Below are positions 23,288 to 35,648 of a stretch of 64,000 bases of DNA, piece after piece (positions within the stretch are counted from its first letter, which is position 1; the number at the start of each line of letters is the position of its first letter). The notes beneath the pieces were generated by a model. That model was given only the letters and a program-made list of their open reading frames with translations. It had not been told where the DNA came from and did not search any database. The translations under genes were made by a program, and so were the position numbers. The DNA is from Pomphorhynchus laevis (Eukaryota; Acanthocephala; Palaeacanthocephala; Echinorhynchida; Pomphorhynchidae), in assembly GCA_012934845.2 (NCBI GenBank), contig WNNJ02003217.1, forward strand, positions 62,001-126,000, written 5' to 3'.

Positions 23288-24620
23288 GTTCAGCCCAGCT
23301 CAAATACAATTATCATTTCTATGACAAGTTTGTATCGACTCTAGATGATGTTCTTGATCATCATATATCAGACTGGATGAAGGCATTTCAATCAGATTAA
23401 GAAGATTGATTGACGGGAAAATCGTATCGTCACAGGCTGAAGGCACTACGGAATGAATGTGCATAACTCCAACAGAACTCGTCCTGCCTGATAGATCAGT
23501 AGAGTCGTTAGATATGTTGATCACAGGTTTGTCGTTAGAGAAAAATCGCATTTCTGGATCATCACATGGACCTAATTCCTTCTCCAGAAGAGGCCGCCCA
23601 ATATCGTCCAAGCTCTTAAGTATTGCTTTCGCGTTACCTCGCATGAGAGCCATTAAAGCTCGCTGAAACAACTGCGATACCGCCATGAAGTATGGAACAC
23701 CGTTCCGCTGTGACATGGACCGGGATATATTCCGAATTAGTTTTTCCCCAGTGCTGTACCACCCTCCGAAGGTTTCGATCACTGCTGCCGCGAAGCTATA
23801 ACCGCTGTCATCCATCTTGCGCCTATATTTCCTATTTTTAACGGATACCGCATATTTGTTAGCTGCATATGCGAGGATGCGTGCTGCTATTTTGACGACT
23901 GAATTTTGTTGTGGATTCGTCACCGCAAAATCTACAGCTTGTGAAGGATCGCCAACAAAGAGAATGTCCGCTGGCCTTTCGCGTAAGTTTCTGATAAGAT
24001 GAGGTACTTCGCGGGCTACTCTCATACCAGCAGAGGTCACAGCTTAGAATATGGTGTCCCGAATACCGTCATGCCGGATGCCAGAAAATCCACCAAATTG
24101 ACAAGTTAAAGCGTGGTAACCGTACTTATCTGTAGGTCTTAGGCAACGTTTACATCGCTAATCATTACAGTGAAATGGCAAGCCGAACCAAAGGCGTAGT
24201 AAAGCACAGAATTCATTTATGGCAAAGCACATACCAGTTATCTTGTTGGGTACTGCTTGCAACCACAAACATGCGTGTGGGCACGATACTGCCAAAAGTC
24301 TCGACGAATTAAAGGAGTCTGATTTCATTATAAGGGTTTCTCTGGTTCGGTCATTAATGAATTTCGAAAGATAAGCTTGTCTATTGCGCAGTTTATCTAC
24401 ATTGTCGTCTGGATATACTTGAATAGATGCCATGGCGTTCACGTAAACAGGAAATGATTTAGGATCAAGCGACAAACGATCTGCGACCATATTAACCCTG
24501 GCAACGAAAGCCGGTCCAGAGTGCTGCTTACAACTGCGTAAACCAAAATCCCCCAATTTCAGAAGTAAGTAGGCTTGTTTTCATGCCATAAAGTTAGTTT
24601 GGACTGTTGTAATTGCGATA
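23288..24620 (-). mobile_element. RT element D, 5'-truncated C-terminal part, copy 1
   Basis: Only the part downstream of the RT palm is left. It reads GDFGLRSCKQHSGPAFVAR (near 24540) and HACLWLQAVPNK, then a zinc-binding-like patch RCKRCLRPTDKYGYHALTC with GIRHDGIRD (24045-24150), RPADILFV and AVDFAVTNP (23895-23980), a possible PD-(D/E)XK-type nuclease, and VIETFGGWYS with FQRALMALMRGNAKAIL. The pattern is that of the C-terminus of element A's family. Open stretches are 24158-24556 and 23300-24040, with a stop and a frame change between them. LINE-like, dead. Confidence 0.75.
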
Positions 24621-25303
24621 AACGCATCCCTGATCGAACTATCGAACAACCGAAAAAAACGTTTCTGCAAAAACCGGATAAAGAAAACCGAATTTTTAAG
24701 AAAATTCGTTTTATTCAAAGCCTATTTTATATTTCATTCTAATGATAAAAGCAGTTCGCTATCAAACATTTGATTTCAATAAAAATTATATTCACTATCT
24801 CCTTTGTTTAGTTAATATCTACAAGTCATCAAGAAAGTGAAAACGTAATATTAAAATAAAGTTCAAGAAAGTGAGAACCTGATAATAAATATATAATAAA
24901 GAATGTATATGCTTTATATTCTTATAACTGAAGTGACACAACGTTTAACGTTACTAGCTATAATAAAGCACTCATATCAAAGGAAGCCAAATATATAAAA
25001 AATTATATATAGTAATTTAAGATATGCTAAATATGTAGTCAGTATAAAAATGGAATGAGAATAAGAGACAAATGTAGTTGCAAAAAAGAAAAACGATTTA
25101 TTTCAAAATTAGAATACATACAAATAAACCATATATATTAAAATCGTAAAATAATACTTTTACCATATAATTTAAATTTAAAAGAACACTTGGATATTAG
25201 TTGTTTAAGCAGACAAATTTAAATATATATTAAAGAAAACTTATTAAATCATAGAAATTTCTACATCCAATTAATGACAAATTTTAACTACGTTGATACT
25301 TAC
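24621..25303. other. AT-rich intron, nothing recognised
   Basis: No protein trace. The direct repeat CAAGAAAGTGA (A/G)AAC occurs twice near 24830-24877. Confidence 0.45.
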
Positions 25304-25348
25304 AGCCTAACTGTAGCTTCAGCTTCAATGATTGAATCGCTAAACAAT
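25304..25348 (-). CDS. 45-base repeat exon (short unit)
   Basis: Minus-strand exon between GTTTAG and GTAAGT, phase 2, encoding LFSDSIIEAEATVR plus a split codon. LFSDS-I-I matches the opening x-F-x-D-T-I-F of full units. A second GTTTAG nine bases inside would give a 36-base version, so tandem acceptor choice is possible. Identical copy at 57792-57836. Confidence 0.55.
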
Positions 25349-26312
25349 CTAAACATAAACATTTATATTCATATATGAAAAAAGTAAGATCTAAGCATTC
25401 TAAATACAATCTGATAACAATAAAAATATACAACTTTAAACACATTTACAATGACTATAAGTTGCCTTTCATGCTAGCAAGTGTTGTTTCTATAATGAGA
25501 AGACAGCAGCTTTATGTAAAGTTTACAAATACCCTAAGATAAGCGACAAGCTTTTCTTCAATTGTTCAGTGAAAAACTGACTAAATCTATAACATCGTGA
25601 GAACCAACATCATCATATTTCTATATCAATATAAATCCAAGTATCATGTAAACGAAGTTCGAAAGACACCGAAATTAATGAACAGAATTGTGATGAAAAA
25701 CAATAAGATTTTAGCCAGCTATATTGTCAACAACATTAGACATAATAAAGAAAACTTTTGCTTGCGGAAGCGCCTAACATCAATAGAGTCTATAGTTTCA
25801 ATATAATATATATGTGATATTTTAGATATCATAACAGATCCTTTGATTTTCTTTGCAAAAGGTAACATACGTAGGGTATCTAAATAACGAATACTATATT
25901 ACATATAATTATTTCTTTACATAAAATATATTAATGTGATCAAAACATAATCAATCGAATTAATTTAATGTATTTATGATTTGACTATAAAAATAAAGTG
26001 ACATAGAGAATACTTGTTAAAAAACAATATCAATCCCAACAAATTAATATTTATTAATTGCATCATATCATGTTAAACATAACACAATATGTTATTTATT
26101 TTAAAGTAAAAACCTAATAAATATTCATTATATTACCACAATTGAAGAGCATAATTTATATATTCAATAAATTCTCAATTTTGAAAAATATTAGTAAAAA
26201 ATCGCTTTTTAAAAATATAAACAAGAATTACAAATTATAAATAAAATGTACGAATAAGATGAACACATTGTAATTATAAGTATTAATTTATTACGTATTT
26301 CAAGATACTTAC
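25349..26312. other. intron; block Y ends at 25498, then single-copy sequence
   Basis: A plus-strand open frame at 25597-25806 has no recognisable family and sits in AT-rich DNA, so it is likely chance. No repeat exon found. Confidence 0.4.
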
Positions 26313-26378
26313 AAATCTTTACATTCATCAGATATATCTATAGACGTGTTCGATTTGAATCTTATATTGTAAAACTTT
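26313..26378 (-). CDS. 66-base repeat exon (single copy in window)
   Basis: Minus-strand exon between GTTTAG and GTAAGT, phase 2. It encodes KFYNIRFKSNTSIDISDEC plus two residues. The SNTS sequon and F-x-N...F-x-S-N frame are kept, while the G of the x-I-x-G step is changed. It lies in the spacer between duplicated blocks and shows that this spacer is part of the same gene array. Confidence 0.7.
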
Positions 26379-27635
26379 CTAAACAAATATAGTTTATTTT
26401 TCAAATGTAAAAATGTCATATTTATTAAGTCAAAGTGATCTTTGAATTCACAAATAATTTCATTGGATTTGTAAATATAGAAGTTCGAAATAATAAAATT
26501 AAACTGCAACTTTATACAATTGCAAAGTAAATTCATTTTTTTAATAAATTACAAAATTTTAAAATATTTACTCGCAAATTTGCCTAGCAGAAATAATTGA
26601 GTTATTTTACAAAATTATTAATGCACCGGCACAAATTCAGAAACATTTTATATGTAAAATAATTTAAATATAAATTTTTAATAGATTTCATCGACTCTTG
26701 AATCCTACATGCAATATGGAAATGAGAAAAAACGATAAACATTAACAAACATAACCTCAACATTACAAATTAACATTAATTTGACCTCAACATTACAAAC
26801 GGTAATGTCAAGCAAAACGCTTTTCAGCCTAGAAGTACTCCAAATACAGCAAAATCATTTAAATATAACTGAAAAAATATATATAAACAAATTTTTAAAC
26901 GATTTTGTGTTGGATTTCCTAATAATTTATATAGAGGTACATAAGATTCGATCAATGAAGAGTTAATACAGCAACAAAATAATAAAAATATGAAAAACGA
27001 CTCGAAAAATCGTAATATTTTGAAATATAAAGTAATTTAAGTGAATAGCAACACTTATTAATGATATTCTGAAAGCTCATATTATCAGCTACAGAAATGC
27101 ACTTTGATAGAGCTAAAATATTATGATATGTATATCAAGTGTTGAACTTATTTTCAATCTTATTCTTATAAAATTGCTTTTATTGTCATTCTTACTAACT
27201 ATAAATAGTTGTATTACATAAATAATTGCATTATGAAAATGTTCACAGGTTCATTTGACTTCTAAATATATTGTTTTTAATATTAAGTAAATAAAAATTT
27301 TAGAATTTTACTAATAAACAGTATTTTCAAATCTAGATTTGCATTATACGTTCTTTTAGAATCAAATGCTACATTCTTGAAATAGTAAAGTAGCATACAA
27401 CATAATTTAGTTGCTGAAGCTAAATGAAGAAATACACAATGCGAAACATACGAGTGCCTATTTTGTTGCATGTGTTAGAACCATGTTAATTTAAAAATTC
27501 TTAAATACAAATTTAAAAAGAATTACAAAATATTATAAAATTTACAAGTAGATACGAAAGATAAAAGCAATGAACGATCTGAACAATTTAATTGATAATA
27601 TATAAAATGTAAATTAATGCTTAAATGATACTTAC
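26379..27635. other. AT-rich intron, nothing recognised
   Basis: Short repeats of ACCTCAACATTACAAA occur near 26750-26800. The open frame at 26781-26966 has no family match. Confidence 0.4.
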
Positions 27636-27701
27636 ATATAATTAACATTACCAGATATGACCATTGAAGATTGCGTATCAAAGTTTGTCTTATAGAACGT
27701 T
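27636..27701 (-). CDS. 66-base repeat exon (single copy in window)
   Basis: Minus-strand exon between GTTTAG and GTAAGT, phase 2. It encodes TFYKTNFDTQSSMVISGNV plus two residues. It lies only about 70 bases beyond the stop of the duplicated terminal exon at 27772-27922, and the block X' breakpoint (27732) falls between the two. Confidence 0.7.
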
Positions 27702-27750
27702 CTAAACGTTAAAAATAAAATGAATGTAAAAACGTAGGTATTTTTTTACA

Positions 27751-27756
27751 TTTATT
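27751..27756 (-). promoter_or_regulatory. polyadenylation signal AATAAA, copy 2
   Basis: Same position relative to the stop as 4596-4601. It lies inside the exon array because of the duplication. Confidence 0.45.
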
Positions 27757-27771
27757 GATAAAAATCTTAAT

Positions 27772-27922
27772 CTAATGATTTGAAATTCTATTATATATAA
27801 TAGTAGTGCAGGAATGTGATGAGTAAACAATGCTCGGGAATTTTTCACGAAATACGGCATTAATAGATAATAGTGTTGCGTTGTAGAATGGACTTCCACT
27901 CACGTCTTTCAGCACCATGCCA
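27772..27922 (-). CDS. terminal exon of the repeat gene, copy 2
   Basis: Copy of 4617-4767 with the same acceptor, phase and TAG stop. A few residues differ: LLSINAVF for LLYINGVF, and a final RISNH for RISNN. Changes inside the repeat core with the frame kept fit a gene still under some constraint, although few bases are involved. Confidence 0.55.
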
Positions 27923-28528
27923 CTTTAAAATTGAGAATATATCTTATCTTAATATCATCTGACAATTAATTAAACTTTTTAAACATCATGCCTGATTTTT
28001 ATTAAAAAAGACATGAAGTTTAATAAGAGAATGATATTAATCATTAAATATGAATATGCATTTAGCACATTATTTATTTATAATAGAATAATTAAAGCGA
28101 AAAGTGGTGAAGAAAGAGCATCAAGAGCCGTTAATTTTATCATTTATTGAGATCCCAATAAATAATTTTCAATCCCAAACGATTGAAAATTAAATACGTG
28201 CTAATTAAGATAAGTATAAATACACGGTTTAAACTCAATCATTTACACATAATTCACACATTGTCTGTGGATGTAAAGATAAAAATACGATAGACAGGAA
28301 ATATTCATGAAATATTAAAGTAAAGTATGTTTGTAAATCAAAATATATTTATATTTGAGATGAATTTCAATTATAAGGCAATAAAAATGCACCATTATAT
28401 TATAAAAACTCGCTCGCATTTAAAAAACCAAACCAATGATAACGGAAATAAGAAGAAATTGTTTTATAAGAAACAAATTAAATATTTCATATGCAAAAAA
28501 TTAATAATTAAAAAGTGTTGATCCTTAC

Positions 28529-28594
28529 AAACTTTCGGCAGTTCCACTAATAGTCAATGATGAGTTAGATACAAATATTGTATCATGAAATATT
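28529..28594 (-). CDS. 66-base repeat exon, copy of 5354-5419
   Basis: Identical in sequence and splice sites to the exon at 5354 (HDTIFVSNSSLTIS core). It lies just outside the 8.77-kb tandem unit, so it was not doubled. Confidence 0.7.
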
Positions 28595-29001
28595 CTAAAC
28601 TCAAAAAATTACAATTGTTATGAACAAAAAAATTGAAAAATAATATATAATGTAAAAATATTTATAAATGTCAAAATTTCATAAATGTTGTATCATACTA
28701 TTAAAGTTATGAATCAAAATAAACATAATATATAAAAATATATATAAAAAACATAAGATATATATGTAAAAAAACATAAGATATATTTTTAATTAAGTAT
28801 ACAAAACGTAAAACGTTGGTATTAGAACAGTGACTTATGATGTCAACAATACAGAAATGTAGGTTACCGCTGTTGTCGTATAGATAGGAATAAAGCAAAC
28901 GTGGAGTATCTTCAAAAATTTCAATTGTAACAAAGACTGCACAATTCGATTAACTTAAATTAGGAAGCAAATCATGGATAACTACATTTGTATAAGTAGT
29001 T

Positions 29002-30132
29002 ATTCGGGAAATAGGTAGGTTTTCAAATTAACGTTAGAATGATCTTTAATTTATTTTTAATGTATTTTATGTATTTTACTATTTTCTGTTTGATGATATT
29101 TTTATAGTAACCTACTTTTAAATATGCATTTATTAAATTAATTAATGATTTTGAAGAAAGACAATATCGTAACAAATTTTTGCAGTTATTGAAATTTCAT
29201 TATTTATGGTACTATTATTATATATTAAATAGTATGCTTTAATGCTCAGGCAAAAATGTTTCTTGTAAATTTAAATATGTCATCTTTACGATATAAATTA
29301 ATAATAGTTTTAATTGATGTCAATTTAATGTTTATATCTAGATATATACGTTCTTTATCATCAATATTGGCTATACTTAATATAAGGCTACCGGGATAAA
29401 TTTGTTCGCATATTGAATAAAAATTATTGGAGTTAAATGCACACATATTATTAATTTATCAAAACTTATATTTCATATCTTTAAAAAATTTAGATTTTTT
29501 ACACAGTTATAAACAAATACATGTTCTAAAAAGCTATAAAATTAGTCAGCTATAAATATTCTACTATTTCTAATTATTAGAACAGGACAACTTTTATTTT
29601 TTCTAAATATAGATACCCCTACTTTTAAAAAATTATGATTTATCAAAATGTTTTAGGATTCTATTAATTTAGTTTTAACCATATATTCAGATTTATTTGA
29701 TGGTTTAACTTTTGTAAGATAGGCTTAACGGTTATTAAATAATTTAGCTTTTTGCATATGAAGACAAAGTTATTACTTGCTTTATCAATAGTTGTTATTA
29801 TATAGTTATTATTTAGTTTAGTAAGTTCTGTATATCAATCTTTATTAATTTGGCCTTTCCTTTGAAAGTTGCTTGTTATTTTTATTTTCTTTTTAATTTT
29901 ATCAAATATATAATCTTTCCAAATGTTTATCTTAGATATATTCGAGCTATCACTATTAATCAGCTTACTAAAGTAATCATTTAAGTTATTATATCACGAA
30001 TAGTATTTTTATTATTAAATCTATATTTATACCTTTTTGATAGCATTTTTATTAATTCACCATTTACAATCAATTATAGATTATAAGTACATATATGTTC
30101 ATTAATTTTATCAAAATTAAGATTACATATAG
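29002..30132 (-). mobile_element. RT fossil E, copy 2
   Basis: Near-identical to 5830-6960, carried by the block duplication. Broken and ancient. Confidence 0.45.
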
Positions 30133-30502
30133 ATTTTAATTATTTATTATACTGAAAAAAATCGTCCTTATGGCGGTAACAGCTTATACCTTAGTTACGC
30201 TATATATTTATTGAAATCCGATTTTTTATTTTTTTCCTTAACAAATATTTTAAGGTATACGTACATTTATATATTCTACACTTTTACTAATGAAGTTTAT
30301 GGCTAATGTATATTTTTATTATTAACATTTATCGTCATAAATGTGAATTATTATCATAATTATTGTAATTATTGGACTGTTAAACAAATTCTTGGTTATA
30401 ACCACTTACAATAATATTACTTACAAGATAAATAACATACAATTACTTCTTAGTAAAACAATCATACCTTAAATCCCCAACATTTTCTAAAGTAACAACT
30501 GA

Positions 30503-33410
30503 ATGCTACGAGGTGTATCTACTTCTTCTTTCTAATGTGGCGCCTGCAATGCTTAATTTTCTGATTACAAGAGTTGTAAATGCGTAAAGGGCAAAAAATC
30601 TGGCACGAACTGCTCCGCGTCGTCTTGTTCTAATAAACGATCGCAAGTAGATATGCATGAAAACTCAGAAACAACGAATCGACGAGGTGTCAAACTGCCT
30701 TCAACGCAGTTTAATCAGTCCCGCTATGCTAACCAATTGAAGTCAAAGAATCAACCTAATTCTACTCTAGATACTCATCATCCAAGCAGAAACATAAAAA
30801 CAACCGATGACTTGTTTGAGGCTGTTATCCACTATCGACATAATCTTACGATTCATCTATGATGCTGCGCAAGCAACAAGATTGTTAAGATTATAACCGA
30901 CTTTTATCAGAAATTGAAAGAAGCTAAATCTGATACACAATCGTTACTTCGAAATGTTTCTATTTTCTCTCAACCAGTATAACAAAGAAGACCAACACGA
31001 AAAGTCACACATATTCGTGAGACTCTTGAACGCAGATAATTCGATTGGCGAAACAACAATTTCGATGACCTTTACCGTGAAGCGTTTTATATACAAAGCA
31101 ATCTCGAACTTCGTCGCCTACAGAAGCACATTGACAGAGTTAAACAGTATCAAAACCTAACGTCTTAAGAATAGGCGCTGGCACAGCTATTCCCGATGAA
31201 AAATTTGAGGCAATATCCTACAAGCAGTCGATATTATTGATAACGCAACAGCTTTGTAGATCCTCCAGAAGCTACACCCTGCTGCAACGCCTCCAGAGCA
31301 AGACACTCTTCTGTCGTTATAGTTTCCTGGATTCAAACCTCATCACGCATGTAGTTTTTATGCACTGGATGAAAGCCAGATCATTAGATCTAATACGAAA
31401 ATCACATGGAGCTCTATACCTTCAGGTTTAGACTCGTAAGCGAGGCTTCACATGCTTACAGACGTTGTGCCTCAATTTGTTAAGCTTGCCAAGGAAATCA
31501 CTCGTCAACTTTGCAATATACATTGCGATGAAAATATTAGACCATGTACTCTAAATGCATACACCGCATGATGTTTAGTTGCGCTGGAAAGAAATCCGTT
31601 GGAATTCGCCTAATCAGAATTTGCAACACCGTGAGACGTATCATAAGCAGGACAATTTTGGATTTCACACGCAACGACATTTGACACGTCGATATATGCA
31701 AACAATTGGGGGATTCGCATAGAGGCCGAATATATGCTGCGATATGACCGTTAAGAAACGAGTTTTATCGAAATAAAGACTACTGCATATTGACGATTGA
31801 CGCGAACAACGCTGTCAATCAAACAAATCGATCTGTGTTGCTACGCAACATTAAATAAGTGTGACCGTCGCTATGCTGTTCCCTTCGCAATATTTACTAA
31901 CTCCGGCGCAACTTGCAGTACGGTCCCAAAATATGTTGTCTACTAAAGGATTTACTCAAGGCGATATTTTCGCAATAGCTGCCTTCGCCCTAAACTACCT
32001 ACCACAAATTGCATTGATCCAGCGAGGATTACAGTTCGTTTTCTAAAAGTGGTATGCTGATGATGCCAACTTTGTAGGAACCATTGACAAGTTCAAGGAT
32101 ATTAATAAGTATGCTTTACAACGATTCTAAATCTCCACCGATGGCAATAAAATACTAGGCACGCTATTAGCAGTAGCGTATTTGAAAACATATCCGTTGC
32201 TTAACTGTCAGTAAATTGGATTTCGATACTCAAAGGTTTGTCTATTGTAGCTAACGCTGATCCGCCGGTCGATTTGCTGGATTAACTCACACTGTTTAAT
32301 ATAAGTAGACGCATATAATGCGCACTTGCAAGTGCTCTGAGACTGCATGGACAGACCTTATTATTATACTTACTCAACATTTACTCCCTGGATTCGCAAT
32401 GTGAAACCGAAATGACGATTAGATTGCAATGCTGTGCTTTTCATTAAAATTGAGGCGGTTTAAGAATCACTCATCAAGGATTCACATTAAAATTAATACG
32501 ATTATCAGTACAGATGCTTGTCACAACTTACGATTACGGCCTTATTGGTGATAACAAGAGAGACAAACAAATAACAAAGCGGCTAACAATGACACAACTT
32601 AGAGTTCAAGGGCATCAAGAACGTATTTTCGGGCAATCTATTTTAGATACACCAACGACGAATTGCTTGAACGCGCACTCAGACCGTAATTGAGCAACAT
32701 CGTGGCTAAGTACGATACGGAAACCTCCTGAAAGGTTTTATCTATCAGCAAACGAATTTAAAGATGCCCTAAACGCTCGAAAAAGTCAGGTCGATCCCTA
32801 CCTGAAAAACATCGATTGCATTTGCGGCGCACCAGTAATCATCGCTCATTCTCTATCGTTCAAGAACAGTGCCTTGTCTTCCATCTGATATGATGATGGT
32901 AGAGACATTATCTAGCAACATCTCGTTAAAATTTCACACTGCGTTAAATGAGAAGCACAACTAATCGCCGTTTCTGACAACATGGCTTTCGACCGATCCT
33001 TAACTACACATGATCAGAATGCACGGCTTGATATCGTTTGTTCTAAACTTTACGGTAATAGATTTAAGAGGACGTTCATTGACGTCAATGTTTTCTCTGA
33101 GCATTCCAAATCAAAAATCTCGCGTGAAGCAGATTTAATTTTTAAATACAATGAGAGTCGCAAAATGAAAAAATATGCCAAACGAGTAGGTGCGGTTGAA
33201 CGCGCTTAGTTGTCAACACTAATTTTTTTGACATCCGTAGAACTCGGAAAAGAAGCTAAGACGCTTATAAAACTGATTGTCACCAAAACACCCAATCCGT
33301 CAACCAGGGCATACTTCGATATAGCCGTCAAAATTAAAAGCGATATTGGCTTTGACATTGCACGCAATGTGTCCGCATGCCTCCGTGCAGCAAGATTAAG
33401 AAGAAGATAA
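30503..33410 (+). mobile_element. RT element B, copy 2
   Basis: Copy of 7331-10238. It keeps TGGTATGCTGATGATGCC (WYADDA) and FIDVNVF where copy 1 has changes, so it is nearer to the ancestral element. It shares the many older stops and frameshifts, so it is not functional. Confidence 0.75.
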
Positions 33411-34073
33411 TGAATTTTCAAAAATTTTATTACATCTAAACATAAATTATAGTTTCGTAAATTGCATGCCCATTTTCTGGAACAATTTATTTCTTGGTAA
33501 TAGTATAAAGGTAAAAAAATCATTTATTGTACGATTATAGTATTTTATATTACAAAAACTGTCTATTATATAACTAAACCTATGATGATCGTTAATTATT
33601 TTTTAATTTATTGAACAAATGATGTCTTTAGAAAGAATTCTTATATTTACATAAAGATCTTTTACTATTACGGTCAACGTGGACTTTATCTCTAAGTGAT
33701 AGACAGACTAAGAATTTAACGTAAGCATCTAGGATTAAAGAATTAACACTAAGATAATTGATGAAGCTGACTAAATGATGATATTCGCTCGTGTATGCAA
33801 TTGTTCATTCTAAGAATTTAACGTTTATAATGTTATAATTATAACATAATTATAATTATATTATTGTATTGTGTTTTAAAATATTATATTACTGTATAAC
33901 ATCATTTCACGAGACCGGTTTTTGTTAAGAAACATGCGTTTTTCTTCATCAAAACCATAAATAAGCTATTACAAGCATAAATGTACGCTGTACATCATAG
34001 AATGATTTAAAAAATGTCATACAGACAACCTTACAAACAAGCAATAGTTTATTTAAAATTCACAGCTACTTAC

Positions 34074-34139
34074 AAATTTAAAGCGTTATCAGATAGAACC
34101 AATGAAAAGTTTGCTTGAACTTGAGTATTGAAAAAATAC
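34074..34139 (-). CDS. 66-base repeat exon, copy of 10902-10967
   Basis: Same splice sites and phase. One base differs from copy 1 so that the core reads QANFSLVLSDNA, without the N-S-S sequon. Confidence 0.7.
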
Positions 34140-34768
34140 CTATACAATAATATTGTTAATGTATATAAAAAAACAAGAAACGAAGATGACGTGTTTAAAA
34201 CTACTTTAAATCTACAAACTTATTTATAAATAAAAATTTTCTAATAATTATTTTACCAAATAATATTAGTAATATATAATATATTATTTTCAAATATTAT
34301 ATTTTTTAATAATATATACCACTGTATAAGAATACTTTGCCAGACGTTTCAGTATGCTTAATGAACAAATAAGCATTTACCTGTTCATAAATTGTTCCAT
34401 AACAAATATTAATGATTACTAATAATGATGAAAGCAAGGCTCATTCCGAGTTCTCTACCCTATTATGCTGAACAATAATAAAGCTAAATCTCGTAAACGT
34501 ATTTACTGTATGAACCAATAGTTATACTCAAAATCGTAAATGACATTCGCTTTGTCAACTCTAATTCTAATGTTCACGTTCAGAACTATGAAATAAGAAA
34601 TCTGCAAAAAGTTTGCGCATACACTACATTACCAGTTTTCAAAACAAATTTCAAGTATTTAAAGATAGTGGAACTGAACAGCTGATACTAGATTAGACTG
34701 ACAGTACGATCTGATATATGGATTAATATCAGAACATTTAGGAACGTTGGATTATATCGATTTTAAAA

Positions 34769-35320
34769 ATGGACAATAATACTATAAATGAAAGCGGGTC
34801 AGATTCCATTCATGATGATGCTTGTCCTAACACAAGCTTGTCCGATACCATTTTTTACCCGATCAGCCTCACTTGGTACCGAAACCATTTTTAAAAATAG
34901 TATAGGACAAGAATTAAAAAGTCACACTCAATCTGATTAAATATTCATCAGAGTGTCACATAACACTGACAATTCTAAGACAACGGATAATCAAATGAAT
35001 TACACTTTATTTTTCAAATGGTTAGGTCCTTTATTATTTATGGATTGTCAGCCCAAAATACGTTCTTTACTGCAATCGAATTTGCAACACCAGCCACAGA
35101 TTAGCGAAAAAAAAGAAAAGAAATCATTTTGTCATTATTATCTAAGCTTTCGATGAATGAAATGCTTGATTGATTAATTAGAACTTTGTTTCATTAACTG
35201 TATTTTGATGGCAAGTTTTAATGCAGAGAGGACGTCCACGCAGATTTGTAATTACTCCTAGTAGAGATGCTAATCAGATTTTTCTCGATTCAAAAATACG
35301 TTTCGCTACAAACAGAAGAT
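34769..35320 (+). pseudogene. unrecognised ORF remnant, copy 2
   Basis: Copy of 11598-12150, with the same MDNNTINESGSDS start and WLGPLLFMDCQ segment. No family recognised. Confidence 0.3.
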
Positions 35321-35648
35321 AGTGGAAAAAATGTTTTATTAATAATATAATAAAATAAAATTTTCACTCTCTACTTTTTGTAAACAATCCTAATGAGTGA
35401 ACAATCAATTTATAATACGTTTGGCAGTCATCTCAAAAAGTACACCATTCTCAGTATATTAATTACTATATCGTGATAAGCAATATGTAACAATGCTATG
35501 CCGCGATTTTATTACTAATTCATTGCGATTTTCGTGTTTGTAGATCTTTGTAATCAAGCCACGTGTTTTCAGAAGTCAGTTCATAGAGTATACTTTAATG
35601 TAGCATATTTCTAATTAAATATTATTTAAACTGTTAAATAATCTTACA

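Larger units (their letters stand above)
19983..25498. repeat. segmental duplication block Y, copy 1
   Basis: Near-identical to 52474-57986 (offset 32488-32491). It contains most of the Penelope-like element, the 57-base and 45-base repeat exons, RT element D and the calreticulin fragment. Both edges are sharp: before AATAAACTTTGAAAATACTG and after TTGTTTCTATAATGA. Confidence 0.9.

Noticed and set aside
23457-24002. Plus-strand open frames opposite RT element D
   Set aside because: Shadows of the minus-strand RT tail, which has recognisable motifs.
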